64,000 nucleotides of DNA from assembly GCF_025399195.1 (NCBI RefSeq), contig NW_026252129.1, positions 1-64,000 on the forward strand, given 5' to 3'. The stretch is from Umbelopsis ramanniana AG. Lineage: Eukaryota; Mucoromycota; Umbelopsidomycetes; Umbelopsidales; Umbelopsidaceae. The notes beneath the pieces are model-generated. The model worked only from the letters and a program-made list of their open reading frames with translations, was not told where the DNA came from and searched no databases. The position numbers were made by a program, and so were the translations under genes. Below, piece after piece: positions 21,291 through 33,135 of the stretch. How positions within the stretch are numbered: position 1 is the first letter of the stretch; each line of letters opens with the position of its first letter.

Positions 21291-22118
21291 ATGGCCTCAG
21301 ATCCCACCGCACTTGCTGCTCATTTGAAAAAATACTACAGGGTGGACATTCCCATTGCCTCCGATGGTCGCATTGAATTTGCCTGGACGCGCCGCAATTC
21401 AGAGGCTATTTTGAATCAGCTCCGTGAGCGTTTCAAGGACCTGCCGGCTGGGTCCAAAGGTGAGGATATCGTTTGCTACCAAAACATTGAAAGTTATGCC
21501 TAATGTTTATTGACACAACTTATGTCAGTGCTTGAGCTAGCGTCTGGTTCAGGGGAACATTTGACTAAATTGGCCCAACAGATGCCAAATATCACTTTTT
21601 ATCCAACTGAAGGCGACTCAATGCTTTTACCTTCAATTGACGCCTGGATAAAGTACTCCAACGTGCAGAATGTTGCCGAACCTACCGTATTGAATTTCGG
21701 TACCCAAGCTTTCTCTCATCCGGTTGATGCTGCTTGGGTCGTCAACGTTACGCATATCAGTCCTTGGGCACATACAGTGGGATTGTTCACAAACTTGGCC
21801 CAAGTCCTTGGTCCCAACGCTTGGCTTGGTATCTACGGAGCGTTCAATCGCAATGGACAATTTTCCAGCCCAAGTAACAAAGATGTAAGTTATTCTTGAC
21901 GTCTTGGGAGGCATGTATTAGCTTTAACAACTCACCATGTTCTACGAACTGCTTGGTTGGAACAGTTTGATATCGACTTGCGAGAGAGGAATAGCGAATG
22001 GGGTATTCGAGATTTGGAAACAGTTGAAGCAGAAGGTAACAAGCATGGATTTGTACTAAAGGAAGTCCATGAAATGCCTGCCAATAATCTTTTTGTGTGG
22101 TTCCGGCGTGACACATAA
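21291..22118 (+). CDS. DUF938 / METTL26-like methyltransferase-fold protein
   Basis: Exons 21291-21459, 21529-21884 and 21966-22118, joined in phase, give 225 residues, the usual size for this family. Exon 1 ends with the FAWTRRNSEAIL helix, corresponding to the PAaeRNkepIL start of DUF938 proteins. Exon 2 opens with the SAM-loop-like LELASGSGEHLTKLA, then has VNVTHISPW and a LGIYGAF segment. The fold is that of SAM methyltransferases; the substrate is unknown even in animals. The start is ambiguous: in-frame ATGs at 21141 and 21039 would add a basic, Ser/Thr-containing N-terminus that could be a mitochondrial presequence. Confidence 0.85.
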
Positions 22119-22185
22119 TTGCCAGCAGCGTATAAGTAATAAATATCCCAAAAAATTGTTTGCACCTTTCGTATCATACACTATC

Positions 22186-25100
22186 ATGCTACAGAGTACA
22201 GTGGTCGCTGCACGGCCCGCACTTCATAGGTTACCTAGAGTACCTATGACGCGCGCTTATCGACGACCTGCCGTCTTGGACGCTCGCCATCCGTTCAGAG
22301 CACCTGTAGGGCCACGTAGCATTCGCTTCAATCGCCTTACACCCATCACATCGACCCGTACATTTGCCTTCTCGGCCGGTCCTCGTTTGATACTTTCAAT
22401 TGGAAGGCTGCCGCTCATTCTTGCCGGTGGTGCAGCCGCTAGCGTCACTCTTGCAAACAGCAAGCTACAAGGTAAACTTATATGGAGTTTGGAATGGCCG
22501 TTCCGACATAACCCCAGTCTAACTCATCCTCGATTATAACCCATACAGATTGGAATGACACTGCTGCTGATTTACTCATTGGCGTCAAAGGAGCTCTGGA
22601 TACTGTGCAAAACGAGATCATCAACTTTGACTTGCGAGTGCCCGAAATTCATATTGGCGTGCCGGATTTCGTCAAGGATCTCATGCGACCTAAAGATGAC
22701 CTTGGCAAGCTATATACCTTTGGCCAATTAAAACCAGAAGACGAGATACAATTAGCAGGACGTCAACAGAGCGACAAGAATGGTGGTAGCGGTAATGGTG
22801 GTGGTGGTGGTGGTGGTCCCTCAGGAGCAGCTTTGGCCGCTGCGGCAGCATTCAGCGTGTCAGACGATGACGAGTATCAAAGCAACAAACGAGGAAGACA
22901 AAATAGGGATACCATTATACAACACGATGAGCAATTCATGATGTTGACTAAGAAGCTCATCGAAATTAGAAGCATCCTCCTTTCTATTGACCATAATGAG
23001 ACGCTTAAATTGCCAAGCATTGTTGTTGTCGGCTCGCAAAGTTCTGGAAAATCGTCTGTGTTGGAAGCCATTGTTGGCCATGAGTTTTTACCAAAGTAAG
23101 TGTGCCACTATCCATCATCAAACTCCACAGTTTGTAAATTTCTAGCCACTTTTGAAACTGACCATCCGTTGAAACCTATAGGGGCTCTAACATGGTCACC
23201 AGACGGCCAATTGAACTCACTCTTGTCCACACACCTAATTCCGATGAGGAGTATGGAGAGTTTCCTCAACTCGAACTTGGCAAGGTGCATGATTTCAAGC
23301 AGATCCAAAGGACCTTGACCGATCTCAACTTGGCTGTATCGGATGCAGAATGTGTATCGGCCAAACCTATTGAGCTACGAATTTATTCTGCAAGCATCCC
23401 AGATCTTACTTTGATCGATCTTCCTGGTTACATCCAAATTTCCAATCGAAACCAACCAGAAACGCTCAAGCTTAAAATTGAGGAGCTTTGCGACAAGTAT
23501 ATTCAAGAGCCTAACATTATTCTGGCTGTATGCTCTGCGGACGTGGATCTTGCAAACTCCACTGCTCTGCGTGCGAGCCGAAAGGTGGATCCCATGGGTC
23601 TGCGAACCATTGGTGTGATTACCAAGATGGATTTGGTTCCACCTTCAGCCGGAGCCGCTATTCTCAGAAACTCAGAGTACCCACTGCACTTGGGATACAT
23701 TGGTGTTGTATGCAAAGCACCAGAAGATGTGGACGGCAACATGACAAGTGCTCTCATTCGCAATGAGGAAAACTTTTTCCGCAATAAGTTTGAATTCAAC
23801 CAACGTGGTGTCAATGTCGGAACCGCTACACTTCGTCGCAAACTGATGAATGTTTTGGAGCAGGGCATGGGTCGCTCACTGTATAGCATTGTGGATGCAG
23901 TACAAAAGGAACTTGAAGAAGCCCGCTACCAATTCAAGGTCCAGTACAATGACCGTAGAGTCACAGCTGAATCATATGTGGCAGAAACCATGGATTCTCT
24001 CAAGCACAACTTTAAGGAATTTGCACTGTTGTTTGGAAAGCCTCAAGTACGCCATGAAGTGCGAACCATGCTAGAGCAGCGCGTTTTGGACATCTGTGCG
24101 GAGACATATTGGTCGGATCCTAAAGTGTCTGATTTACCGAAAGCTGCCTCAGACGACATCTACTGGCTTTACAAAGTAGACCTCGCTTCTGCCGCCTTGA
24201 CTAAAAGCGGTATTGGACGATCTACCACGCAACTTGTTGTGGACATTCTAATGAACAATATGGAACGTTTGTCTGCTGGAGAGCCTTTCAATTACCACAA
24301 CGAGACACGCAAACAGATCGCTAGCTTTACCAGCGAGATTTTGCGAACCAAGTTCCTCACTACCAGTGACCAGGTTGAAAACACCATCAAGCCATACAAG
24401 TACGAAGTGGAAGTCACGGATCTAGAATGGCAGGATGGTGTCAAGCGCACGGTTGCTTTGCTCGAAAAGGAGTTGGAGATGTGCGATAGCATGGCCAACA
24501 CTATCAAGAACGCCGTGGGCAAGACAAAGCTGCGAGGAGCCATCAAATTTTTATTGGACAGCGAGCGCGAGGATCAAAGACGACAGGAAAGAGTTCGTCA
24601 ACAACAACAAGATGGTAATACCGAGCCATACATTGAATACGCCAGTCTCTCAGATGAGGAAGAGGCCATCAAGCCACTGTATAATCCCAAGCTGTTGGAA
24701 AAGGCTCGCGAAGCATTGTTCCTACGTGATCGAGCTATGATTCTCAAGTATCGTATTGCTGCCTTGAAGTCTCGGCAATGCAAGACTCAAGAAAACAAGC
24801 AGTACTGCCCTGAAGCCTTCTTGAACGTTATTGCTGAGAAGCTAACGTACACGGTAAGTTAAACCCAGCGAGAGGAGGCACACTAAGTGTCCTGTAGTTC
24901 GATAGCTAAATGCTGGTTTTTTTTTTTTTTTTTCAGGCCGTTATGTTTATACAGGTCGAGCTGCTCAATGAATTCTTCTTCCAGTTCCCACGAGAGGTTG
25001 ACAATAGACTTGTGTATGAATTGGATCGACAGCAAATTCAGCGCTTTGCCCGAGAAAACCCGTCTATCATGAAACATCTTGATCTCCAAGAGCGTAAAGG

Positions 25101-25200
25101 GAAACTGGAAGATGTGATGGATAAGCTCAATTACCTGGTTCGCAAGCAAGCTGACCGTCAAGCGCGTGCCAAGATGGGCTCATTCGGTGGTGGTGTTTAA
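22186..25200 (+). CDS. MGM1: Mitochondrial dynamin-like GTPase Mgm1/OPA1
   Basis: Exons 22186-22471, 22549-23095, 23182-24853 and 24937-25200 give 922 residues, the family's usual length. The N-terminus is Arg-rich without acids (presequence), then a hydrophobic segment near residues 67-90 anchors it in the inner membrane. A Gly-rich run and an Ala-rich stretch ([12 protein letters not shown], about 188-199) sit where Mgm1 is cut by the rhomboid protease. The GTPase has P-loop GSQSSGKSS (257-265), switch TRRP, DLPGY and TKMD. The middle and effector domains follow. The role is inner-membrane fusion and crista shape. The last intron contains a run of about 17 T before its acceptor. Confidence 0.95.
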
Positions 25201-25390
25201 TTTTATATCTATGTCCCTTCTTAACTCTCATTGTAATTTTACATATAACAAATACCCTCCCTCCCCAACTATGATTCTATACAGCAACCGCCTTCCCCGG
25301 GCAGGCGCAACATGAAAAAACCACAAAATATATATACACAAAATACAGGCAATTTTGACTTTTCCATTAGGTGTGATGAGGGGCAATATG

Positions 25391-27544
25391 TTACATGTAT
25401 TCTAAAGCGACCAGGAAATCGGCTCCCCATGGCATGCCACCTCCGCCTTTGACACCAGCTCGTTTCCAACATGCACGTGGAATACCCAAATCGCCCAAGT
25501 AAAGTTCTCCCGTAACACTTCGGCTGGTGCATCCCACCTTGGGTGCAGCTAAACACACTGTCCACTTGGGATGGATCCTATGAGGTCCCTCACTGCCGGA
25601 ATCTGAAACAACAGTATTGCATTAGACATGGACTGTCACCCATTGCCGTTTCCCCCTTTACATACCTTGTGAATGTTGGTTACCACTGGGAAAATCCAAG
25701 CTAAGGATAGGAGCGGCGTTGGCATTGGCCCAGCTGATAAGAGTGGTGGTCAATTGGTGTGCTTTCTTGTCATGCTGTAGATCCTTGTAGCTGTATTGCA
25801 CACCCATGAGAGCGTCGATAATCAAATCGATGGGCTTGTCGTTGGGAAGTTGCGATATTGAAGATATTGTACGTCCGCCAGCATATTCAAACATCTGTTG
25901 ATGCGTCGCAACAAGTCCGTGGTAGGGTGGCGGGTTGCCAGTGCATGCCACAACCGTACAACCGTGATTTGCTAGGTGTCTCGCGGCTGAAAATCCATAT
26001 GCGCCTATGGTGTTGTTACCAGCAAGCACGACAATAAGCGGCGATGTCTTTGGCTGGTCGCTGTTCCTACGCGATCCACCTGAACATTCAAATTAGGTGA
26101 GAAGGTAGCCAACAAATTGAAATTTTTTCAGATACGTACCCAACGTCTGTAGTGCCATCATGCTCGACACTCTACCGGTATTCTCTATCAGTTGGTCTCG
26201 GCTGAGACCTAAGTCAAAAAGAAGACGTAAGCATATTGCCCATGGTCAGAAAAATGAGCAAGCAATGGACACATACCACATTCCTGTTCTACCATGGTCA
26301 TTTGTTGAGGTGTGACAGGTTGGCATAAGATGCCATTGGACATGACAACGATTTTAGATCGACTAGTCTTGCTGCCTCTTCTCTTGCCACGTACATGGTC
26401 GGCTCCCTCGCTGGTCAATGAATCATCGCTAAGCGCACCAGGATCAATTTGCTCGTCCAAAACATTTTCAGTTGGAAGCAGATTGATTCGAGATGATGAA
26501 GGCGTCAATTTGTCGCTGGAAGGTGTCTGCCCTCCTCTATTGGCACGCGGTAAACGATTGATGCTGACAAGTCTGGTTTCCGGTGCAGTTTCATCCATTT
26601 CCTAACATACAACCTATGAGCACACGAAAGAGTTCATGCAGCGGCCATCACAAATGCATTTCTACCTTGATTTCAGCAAACACCTTTGCCTTGTCAAACA
26701 TGTCCAAATTGGCTTGAAAATCAAACTCTTCTTCTTTGAAATCGTTAACATCACCTCCGGCCCAAGCGTGAATTGGAGGATTCGGAAGCTTTTTGCCGTT
26801 TCTTTGCTTCCGTACTAGAAAAAACATATCGTTGTACTATGATTAGCTCTCAATGAATAGCTAAAGAAGTATGGCGCGCTATTGTCGTGTAGAACTAACG
26901 GAAATTCTAAAAAAGGGGTCTCACCTGGTGCTTGTTCATGGGCAACGGGTTCAGGTGGCAATTGCTTTCCCTTCTTCTTCTTAGCCTTGGTGATTGGCAG
27001 TGTGCTCTCCGTAGCACTTGATTCGTCAGCCTTTTTGGCTCTGGCGTCATACACGATTTGTTTTGGCACACCGTTTTGTGCTGTGGGTCGAAGGTTAGAA
27101 GGCGGCGGGGGTTGTGGCATAGCTTGTTGTTTAGGTGGCTCATGGTAGGTTTGTTGTTGTGGTATACGCTGTTGTTGGTATGGAGATTGCTTTGGCTCTA
27201 TATTTTGTGGAGCAACAGTTGAAGCTTCCGGTAATATTTGCAAATCCTTGATATCGGATCCCGTTACTCCGTACAACGGTGCTCGTTGCGTCGCTTGTCC
27301 AGGAATGAATATGAGCACTAAGGAGAGAAAGACGATCAGTTAGATCAATGTAGCAAGCCAGACAAAGATCAAAAGAATGCCAGTGTGATGATCTATTTCC
27401 TTCCCCGCGAACAACATGATCAAGCTTACCATCCTTCAGAGTTAATAGCTGCGAGTCAGAGTCAATATGCGAGACCTGTCCTTCCAAAGACAAGCCTGTG
27501 TTGAGAGCTATGGATACTCGCAAGCCGAGAAATGCTTGCGCCAT
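25391..27544 (-). CDS. EDC3: Enhancer of mRNA decapping 3 (Edc3)
   Basis: Seven exons, 27544-27430, 27317-26925, 26814-26666, 26601-26277, 26208-26140, 26079-25666 and 25602-25391, all in phase, give 558 residues. Order: N-terminal LSm domain (MAQAFLGLRVSI... to about residue 70), a Gln/Pro-rich linker, the FDF motif (EEEFDF, about 197-202) that binds the DEAD-box helicase Dhh1, a basic linker, and a C-terminal YjeF_N domain with LAGNNTIGAYGF and LSLDFPSG. Edc3 binds Dcp2, dimerises through YjeF_N and scaffolds P-bodies in the cytoplasm. Everything expected is present and intact. Confidence 0.94.
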
Positions 27545-27754
27545 GATTATTACAAAGTACTATTAGCTGGAAAAACAAAGGCGGTTCTGTGCAGCTTTCA
27601 GATTCGTACGGCGATTGTGGAGGCGATGGAAAGCAGGAACATACGACATCATCCTATTTATTACAATCTTTATTTTTTACACACAATCTAGTTTTTTTTA
27701 CCAACGCCGGAAGAAAAAATTTCTAATTTGGCACCCATAAAAACATTGAAAGAG

Positions 27755-28988
27755 TTACGCTTGAATAGTGTGTCCGGTATATTTCAGGTTACTATGGCCG
27801 TGGCCACGCACAAATATATCCTTGCGACGCGGTAGAAAGCCTCGAGGCTTCAACGGACACATCACTTTCCTTGCTCTCATCATGTTCAGTTCGGCTACGA
27901 TCATACGTAAATGATCAGGATTGGCGCGGATATCGCGCCGTATGGTATTAGAGTGAAGGTCAATACGAGGCTCTGAGTTAGCAACCGATCGTCGAGATGG
28001 CCGTTTGGGAGGTAGAGGCCGAGTATTTGGCCGTACTGGAGGGGTTCTCCTAGGGGTATCATAAGTAAGGCTTGGGCCGAATGAGGACCGCAAACGATGA
28101 AGCCAGCCGCCTTGAAGCTGAGAGTGGTTCATCTGTCGTTTTGCCGTGGCTGTGGCTAAAGACAAAACAGGGTGTGCCTTTGTCTGTGCTCCTGCCCATG
28201 GAAGGACCGAGGTTGCATCCTCCATACATATGGACATGGTATCAACTTCAATATCGTCTTCATAAGCCAGGTCGGCAGTTTCATGGTTGCCGTTCAGTAG
28301 ACTCCCTGGGTTTGAAGTGAAAGTGGTGGATGCATCCCAAAAATAGTTTCCTGAAGTGATTGCCAAGCGACTATAGCTTCTTGCCTCTGCCTTTGTCAAA
28401 TCTTCCTCGTATAATGTGTCCAGCAGACTTGGTTCCTGAAGCAATTCTGAAGGATTGGACAGATTGGGAGGAGGCACGTGCAAAGGAAGGACATGCGCCC
28501 CTTGGAAAGCTGACGAAGAGAATAGCTGTGCCAAGAGCGACAATGATACCGAAGTCTAATGAGTTTCCAAAAAAATAAGGTTGCAAAGTAGTCAGTGTTG
28601 TGTATAAAGAGTGTCACAAAGCAAATATATAGACCCATTCGTTGCTTACCAATTCGTCATCGTCAGGCAAAGTTTCCTTTGAGTCTACTTTGACCCAATC
28701 CTCAACATGGGACATACGTCTTTGAATCCTTGCTGGAGGAAGTTGTGGATCTATAGGTGGGTCTAGGGTGATGGCTGTGTCTTCAAATGGAACACTTTTT
28801 CGCCGCCTTTTCCGTCGACGAGGAGGGATAGTGCCATAAGGTTGGGGACCTTTGGAAGCCAATTCTCGTATTATCTCGGGATAGGAGGATGAGCTTGACT
28901 CTGAGGACGATATAGAATGGGAAGAAGACCACGACATTGGAGTGTGATGGGCATGTTGCGAATTGGAAGTGGGAATGGGGACTGGCAT
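27755..28988 (-). CDS. Uncharacterised Ser-rich protein with conserved-looking basic C-terminus
   Basis: Exons 28988-28650 and 28555-27755 give 379 residues. I do not recognise the family. The first ~50 residues are very Ser-rich. A strong basic cluster (PPRRRKRRRKS) looks like a nuclear localisation signal. The centre is low-complexity, and the C-terminus (LRMIVAELNMMRARKV, then PRGFLPRRKD) has an amphipathic helix and basic tail that look more constrained than the rest. No membrane segment or enzymatic motif is visible. A nuclear location is inference from the basic cluster. Splice junctions are good (TTG|GTAAGC, CATTAG|ACT), which supports a real gene. Confidence 0.75.
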
Positions 28989-30390
28989 GTTGACAGCAAA
29001 GCCGCAGAAAGAATAGGCTGGCAGAAAACCCTCACTAGAAAAATTGTCGGACCTGGAGAAGTCTTATAAGGAAAAAAAGCACCAGGTGCGGATTCACCCA
29101 AATGACCCATCCGCACACTCGATCCTCACACAAAAACACCTGTCCTCACTAAACACCAGCCGTTGAATTTCAGATCAGGTCCAGTAAGGCCGCCTGCTTT
29201 GAGCTCTTGGTTTATACTGCTCATTGCCCCTTTTGGATGCCTCATTTACCACATAGCCTTTTTTATTCAGCCATAATGTTGTGTTGTAGGAGCACACTGA
29301 ACCGTTTCTTCACCACTGTACGAACCACGTTGCTATGCATAATGATGCCATTTCTCTTTGACTTCTTCATCCTGAACCGTTCTATGTTCCATACTGCAGC
29401 ATTGTGACCGCTATAATATAAGCTTTGTACATATTGTTTGTTAATTCTGAGTTTTCTCCACATGTTCTCCACCTTTTCGAGAAATACGTTGTTGGAGAGG
29501 GCATTATGCCAAGAGCGCTTTATCGCTCATCTTCTAAAATACATCATATGGAATCACGGAGCCAATTCTGTCAGCATGGCTAAACATAAATATGCCCCTA
29601 TAGTTTCACTCTAGCACTGGAATATGGAACAGTCCTAAATCTGTATCCTCACGTAGTTCGGAATCACGGACCGAAGTCTATAAAAGCAATGGCAACAAGA
29701 CATCACTGCATAAATTCTAAAGCGACCGTTTCTATTTGATAGCAATATACCTACAATTAATGTTTAAAGTCCAGCTTTGTTTGTAACAAGGTGCTAGTTA
29801 AGCTCATATTATCAAGGTCCGATTCATGAATTATGTATAAAATATTGCAAATGAGGTTGGATGCTTCTTACTGTTTGTTTACTGTAATTTCAGTTACATC
29901 TACTGTTCGGAAGTCCAAGCCAAAAATACGCGACCAGCCATATTAACCCGTCTTAGCCGAAGCTTGCTTTCTCTAGCGGATGTGGTAAACCCGAATATTA
30001 TGATTGGAGTATTACCAAAGGTGATATTTTATTTCCATTTCCTCATGGCCAATACTGCCGGAGCTCGTGTGCACTTCCATTTCCAATCAACTGTGATCTT
30101 ACCTACCACGCTACCGTAGGTCATAAGCATGTGGCAATAGCTCCATTGGATTTCATGCAAGAAAGCCCTCTCCCCCACTTGAAAAGGTGGCTACAATCAT
30201 TGGTGCTTACCAACACACATCCTGTTCTCAAAAATGACAAAGCGGCAGCTGACGTGGTCAAAGATACCTTGCTGCGTCGTAGGTGCGGTGTCAATTTTCA
30301 GGCGGGAGGCCATTGCGTGACCGCTATCACGCCCAGTATTGAGAAGCTGTGACCCAAAAAAAATGTCAGCGTTTCTCTTTCTTATACAAA
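28989..30390. other. Intergenic between the unknown gene and GPC1
   Basis: 1402 bases separating divergently transcribed genes. Frames are short (66-81 codons) without motifs. The sequence is AT-rich and I found no RNA gene or mobile element. The last ~100 bases are the leader of the downstream acyltransferase. Confidence 0.5.
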
Positions 30391-31923
30391 ATGGTAATGC
30401 AAGCACAACAACTCGAAGGCGATCCCATGATAGAGCCGGAAATGCCCAAGAATCTACGAAAAGACACAGCAGACAGTCTTTCCGAGTTTTTTGATGAGCC
30501 TTTGGACATGGCCATGCCTGACTGGACGGCCAGCTCTGACTTTGTATCGGACAACGACTTTGACATGATTGATATGCTCTCCGTTGCCATTGATCAAGTG
30601 ACAGCTCAGATCAACGAGAAGAAACAGGAGTTCCGTGCCAAATCCAATCAATGGAAGAGCAAAACTACTGAAACGCTGCGCTCGCAAACAAAACGGTTGG
30701 AGATAAAAAGGTCAGAACTCCAGCAGCGACTGATAAAGCAATACGCTTCCATCAACGACCGTATGAATCGAGATACAAAGACTGTTCAGCTGCGTGACAA
30801 GTTTTCGTTTGTAGTGGGTGTTGGAAACGCCTGTGTATCTCCTGTTGTGGTCGCTCGTTTCCCCGACTGGGTTCCTATCTATTATACCCTGCAATCTGCA
30901 TATCTATTTCCTCTACGCATATTCATCTACAAATCGCGCGGATGGCACTATTTTATTTTCGATTTATGTTACTGTAAGTATGAACGCTTTTTGCGTCAGA
31001 TTTTTCGTCGGTCGGTCCGACACGGTTATGACATCAGCTAATACTTCCGCTTTTGCCACAGACGTTAATGCACTTGCGCTATTGTATATCTGGGTGTTTT
31101 CGTCCTCCAGATATCTCTTCATATCCGTCTTTTGTTTATCCAATGGTCCGGTTGCCTGGGCCATCATCACATGGAGAAACAGGTAAGCACAACACAGCAC
31201 ATTTTCTTGAAAACTTTCACGCGCTCAACATTTTGTACTCCCAGTCTTGTCTTTCACTCCTTGGATAAGGTAACGTCTGTGTTCATTCACATCTTCCCAG
31301 CTCTTGTCAGCTACGTGATTCGATGGATGCCCGAACTGGCTTCTAGCACGAGTGTGCCTATCATGACCGCATACCGTGACAAGCGCTTTCCTGCATTGAG
31401 CGGAGAAGATAACAACATGTCACTGAAAGAGTGTATGGTCATATCCACCCTTGTCTACATTATTTGGCAAACCCTCTATTTCATCTTCATCATGGTGCAA
31501 CGACGAGAGAAAGTCGAAAAGGGTTTGCGCTTGACGTCGTACTCATGGCTATTGGACGATCGACATGGTAGAAAGGGCATTATTCAAAAGGCAGCATTCG
31601 CTCTGGGTGCTCAATACAAGCTTCAAATGTTCATGCTTCTTCAGCTCACCTACAACATGTTCACGGTTCTCCCCACGGTATTCCTCTATCAACACTTCAA
31701 GCTTCATTCAGCGTTCCTCATCATTATGTTTGCCGTTTCCGTCTGGAATGGAGCTAGTTATTACATTGAAGTGTTCTCACGACGATACATTCTTGAGGTA
31801 GAGAGGAAGAGCGCAAAGAAAGCCGCCAGCGAGTCAGAACTACTTACCAAGAAGGAGGAAGAACACAAGCAACAAGATGTCACGGAAGAGACAAGTGAAA
31901 GCCAACACTTGAAGTCAATCTAG
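30391..31923 (+). CDS. GPC1: Glycerophosphocholine acyltransferase Gpc1 (DUF2838)
   Basis: Exons 30391-30973, 31062-31182 and 31245-31923 give 460 residues. A soluble N-terminal coiled-coil region (about residues 60-125, heptad-like QSQTKR...LQQRL) precedes the DUF2838 core. Family signatures: RDKFSFVVGVGNA, RFPDW, LRIFIYKSRGWHYFIFDLCYYVN, GPVAWAIITWRNSLVFHSLD (split by intron 2), then IHIFPALVSYVIRW. About eight membrane helices follow these blocks. In yeast this ER enzyme acylates glycerophosphocholine with acyl-CoA to lysophosphatidylcholine, rescuing choline from deacylated PC. The C-terminal tail is charged. The ATG at 30391 is the first after an upstream stretch with no other good start. 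Confidence 0.93.
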
Positions 31924-32258
31924 AGAGCATTTGACTTTCACTCTGTCCTATTTACATACGCCTTTGTATAGTGTATAAACATTTATAAAATATAAATATA
32001 CATTCTATCGTCATTTTGTATACACTTGCAAGGAAAAATATAACTCATTCACATCACAATGATGGTTTCATAATAATTTATAGGGTCGAACGCAAGACAC
32101 ATTTGTATATATATTCTCTTAAAGAGATAGTGAGGATGTAGTGGAATGAATACAAGTGGGAAAAAGGAATACTGCTAAAAAAATCAACAAGGGACGGAAA
32201 GTACAGGCAACGCAGATGAAAAGACAATAGATTACAAAGCAGAACCCCCAAAGTGAGC
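31924..32258. other. Convergent 3' intergenic interval
   Basis: 335 bases between the stops of GPC1 and the J-protein gene. AT-rich with several TATAAA/AATAAA-like runs, plausible as overlapping 3' ends. No gene. Confidence 0.5.
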
Positions 32259-32912
32259 TCAAGGTGGAGTGCTATTCACCACCGGCTCCTTCGGCTCTGG
32301 CGTACTTTGAGTTCGCCAGTATTTCATGCGATTATCTATCATCTTCTCCATTGCCCTCTGCTGACCAAACAGCTGTGCTTCTGTCCTCGCCCGTTCCAAG
32401 TCTTGACTCGACCGGGCGTGGTGTCTATCTGCGGCATTGAGCATAACAGAATGCTGGGTACTGAAGCTAATGATATTGATAATTCCCATGATCACAACAA
32501 TTCCACCCACGGCAGATATGAAGGTAGAATTAGATGTGAATCTCGTGTTGTCATGACTAGACCACGGACCTCCAGTGTACGATGGGTCTTGATACCAGTG
32601 GGCGTTGGTATAGGAAGGCGGTCGACTACCCGGGGGCGGTGAAGTGGGTGCTGGAGTATTCCAGCCAACGCCTGTACGGAGATAAAGTGCACGCATTGAA
32701 GGATTGGACAATATTTCGTAAGCTTGCGATATCTCTTGGAACTTTTCAATATCTCCTGTGGATGTATCGGGATGCAATGACTTTGCTAATTCGTAATACC
32801 GCTTTTTTACGGCCGACGGAGTGGAATTTGGAGGAAGATTCAGAGCATCGAATGGAGTTTTGGCTGTCGCATAGCCCCTCTTGCATATGTAGGAAAACCT
32901 CAGTAGGGTCAT
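32259..32912 (-). CDS. Membrane-bound mitochondrial J-domain protein
   Basis: A single exon of 217 residues from the ATG at 32912 (MTLLRFSYICKRGYAT). The N-terminus is short, basic and hydroxylated, fitting a mitochondrial presequence. The J-domain follows (FDALNLPPNSTPSAVKKRYY then SLHPD with the HPD triad, and FQEISQAYEILSN). A Pro-rich linker leads to one transmembrane helix (FISAVGGIVVIMGIINII) and a charged C-terminal tail. It resembles yeast Jid1-type inner-membrane J-proteins that stimulate Hsp70 ATPase. The frame is open further upstream to 33044, but the start at 32912 gives the sensible leader. It shares a 223-bp divergent promoter with choline kinase. Confidence 0.87.
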   Translation of the reverse strand: MTLLRFSYICKRGYATAKTPFDALNLPPNSTPSAVKKRYYELAKSLHPDTSTGDIEKFQEISQAYEILSNPSMRALYLRTGVGWNTPAPTSPPPGSRPPSYTNAHWYQDPSYTGGPWSSHDNTRFTSNSTFISAVGGIVVIMGIINIISFSTQHSVMLNAADRHHARSSQDLERARTEAQLFGQQRAMEKMIDNRMKYWRTQSTPEPKEPVVNSTPP

Positions 32913-33135
32913 TAGGTCAATAACGATTGGGTTGGTGCCTCTCCAAGCATAAAGAACGATTCGGAGTACTTGGGCCAATGGTATCTTCAGCAAGTGATTT
33001 TTGGCCCCCCGTTTGGGTTGGACGATGACCAAAAGAACAGTCACTCATCGGTTGCCAGGCCATTAAAAAAAAGTGGGAGAGCCGGAAGAACCAACCACTT
33101 AGCTTTGAATCTCAAACGAATTCCCCCCTTATCTA

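Noticed and set aside
25394-29720. Shared 14-mer (near 25396 and 29706)
   Set aside because: Two copies of a 14-base string are within chance for this AT-rich sequence; no flanking similarity.
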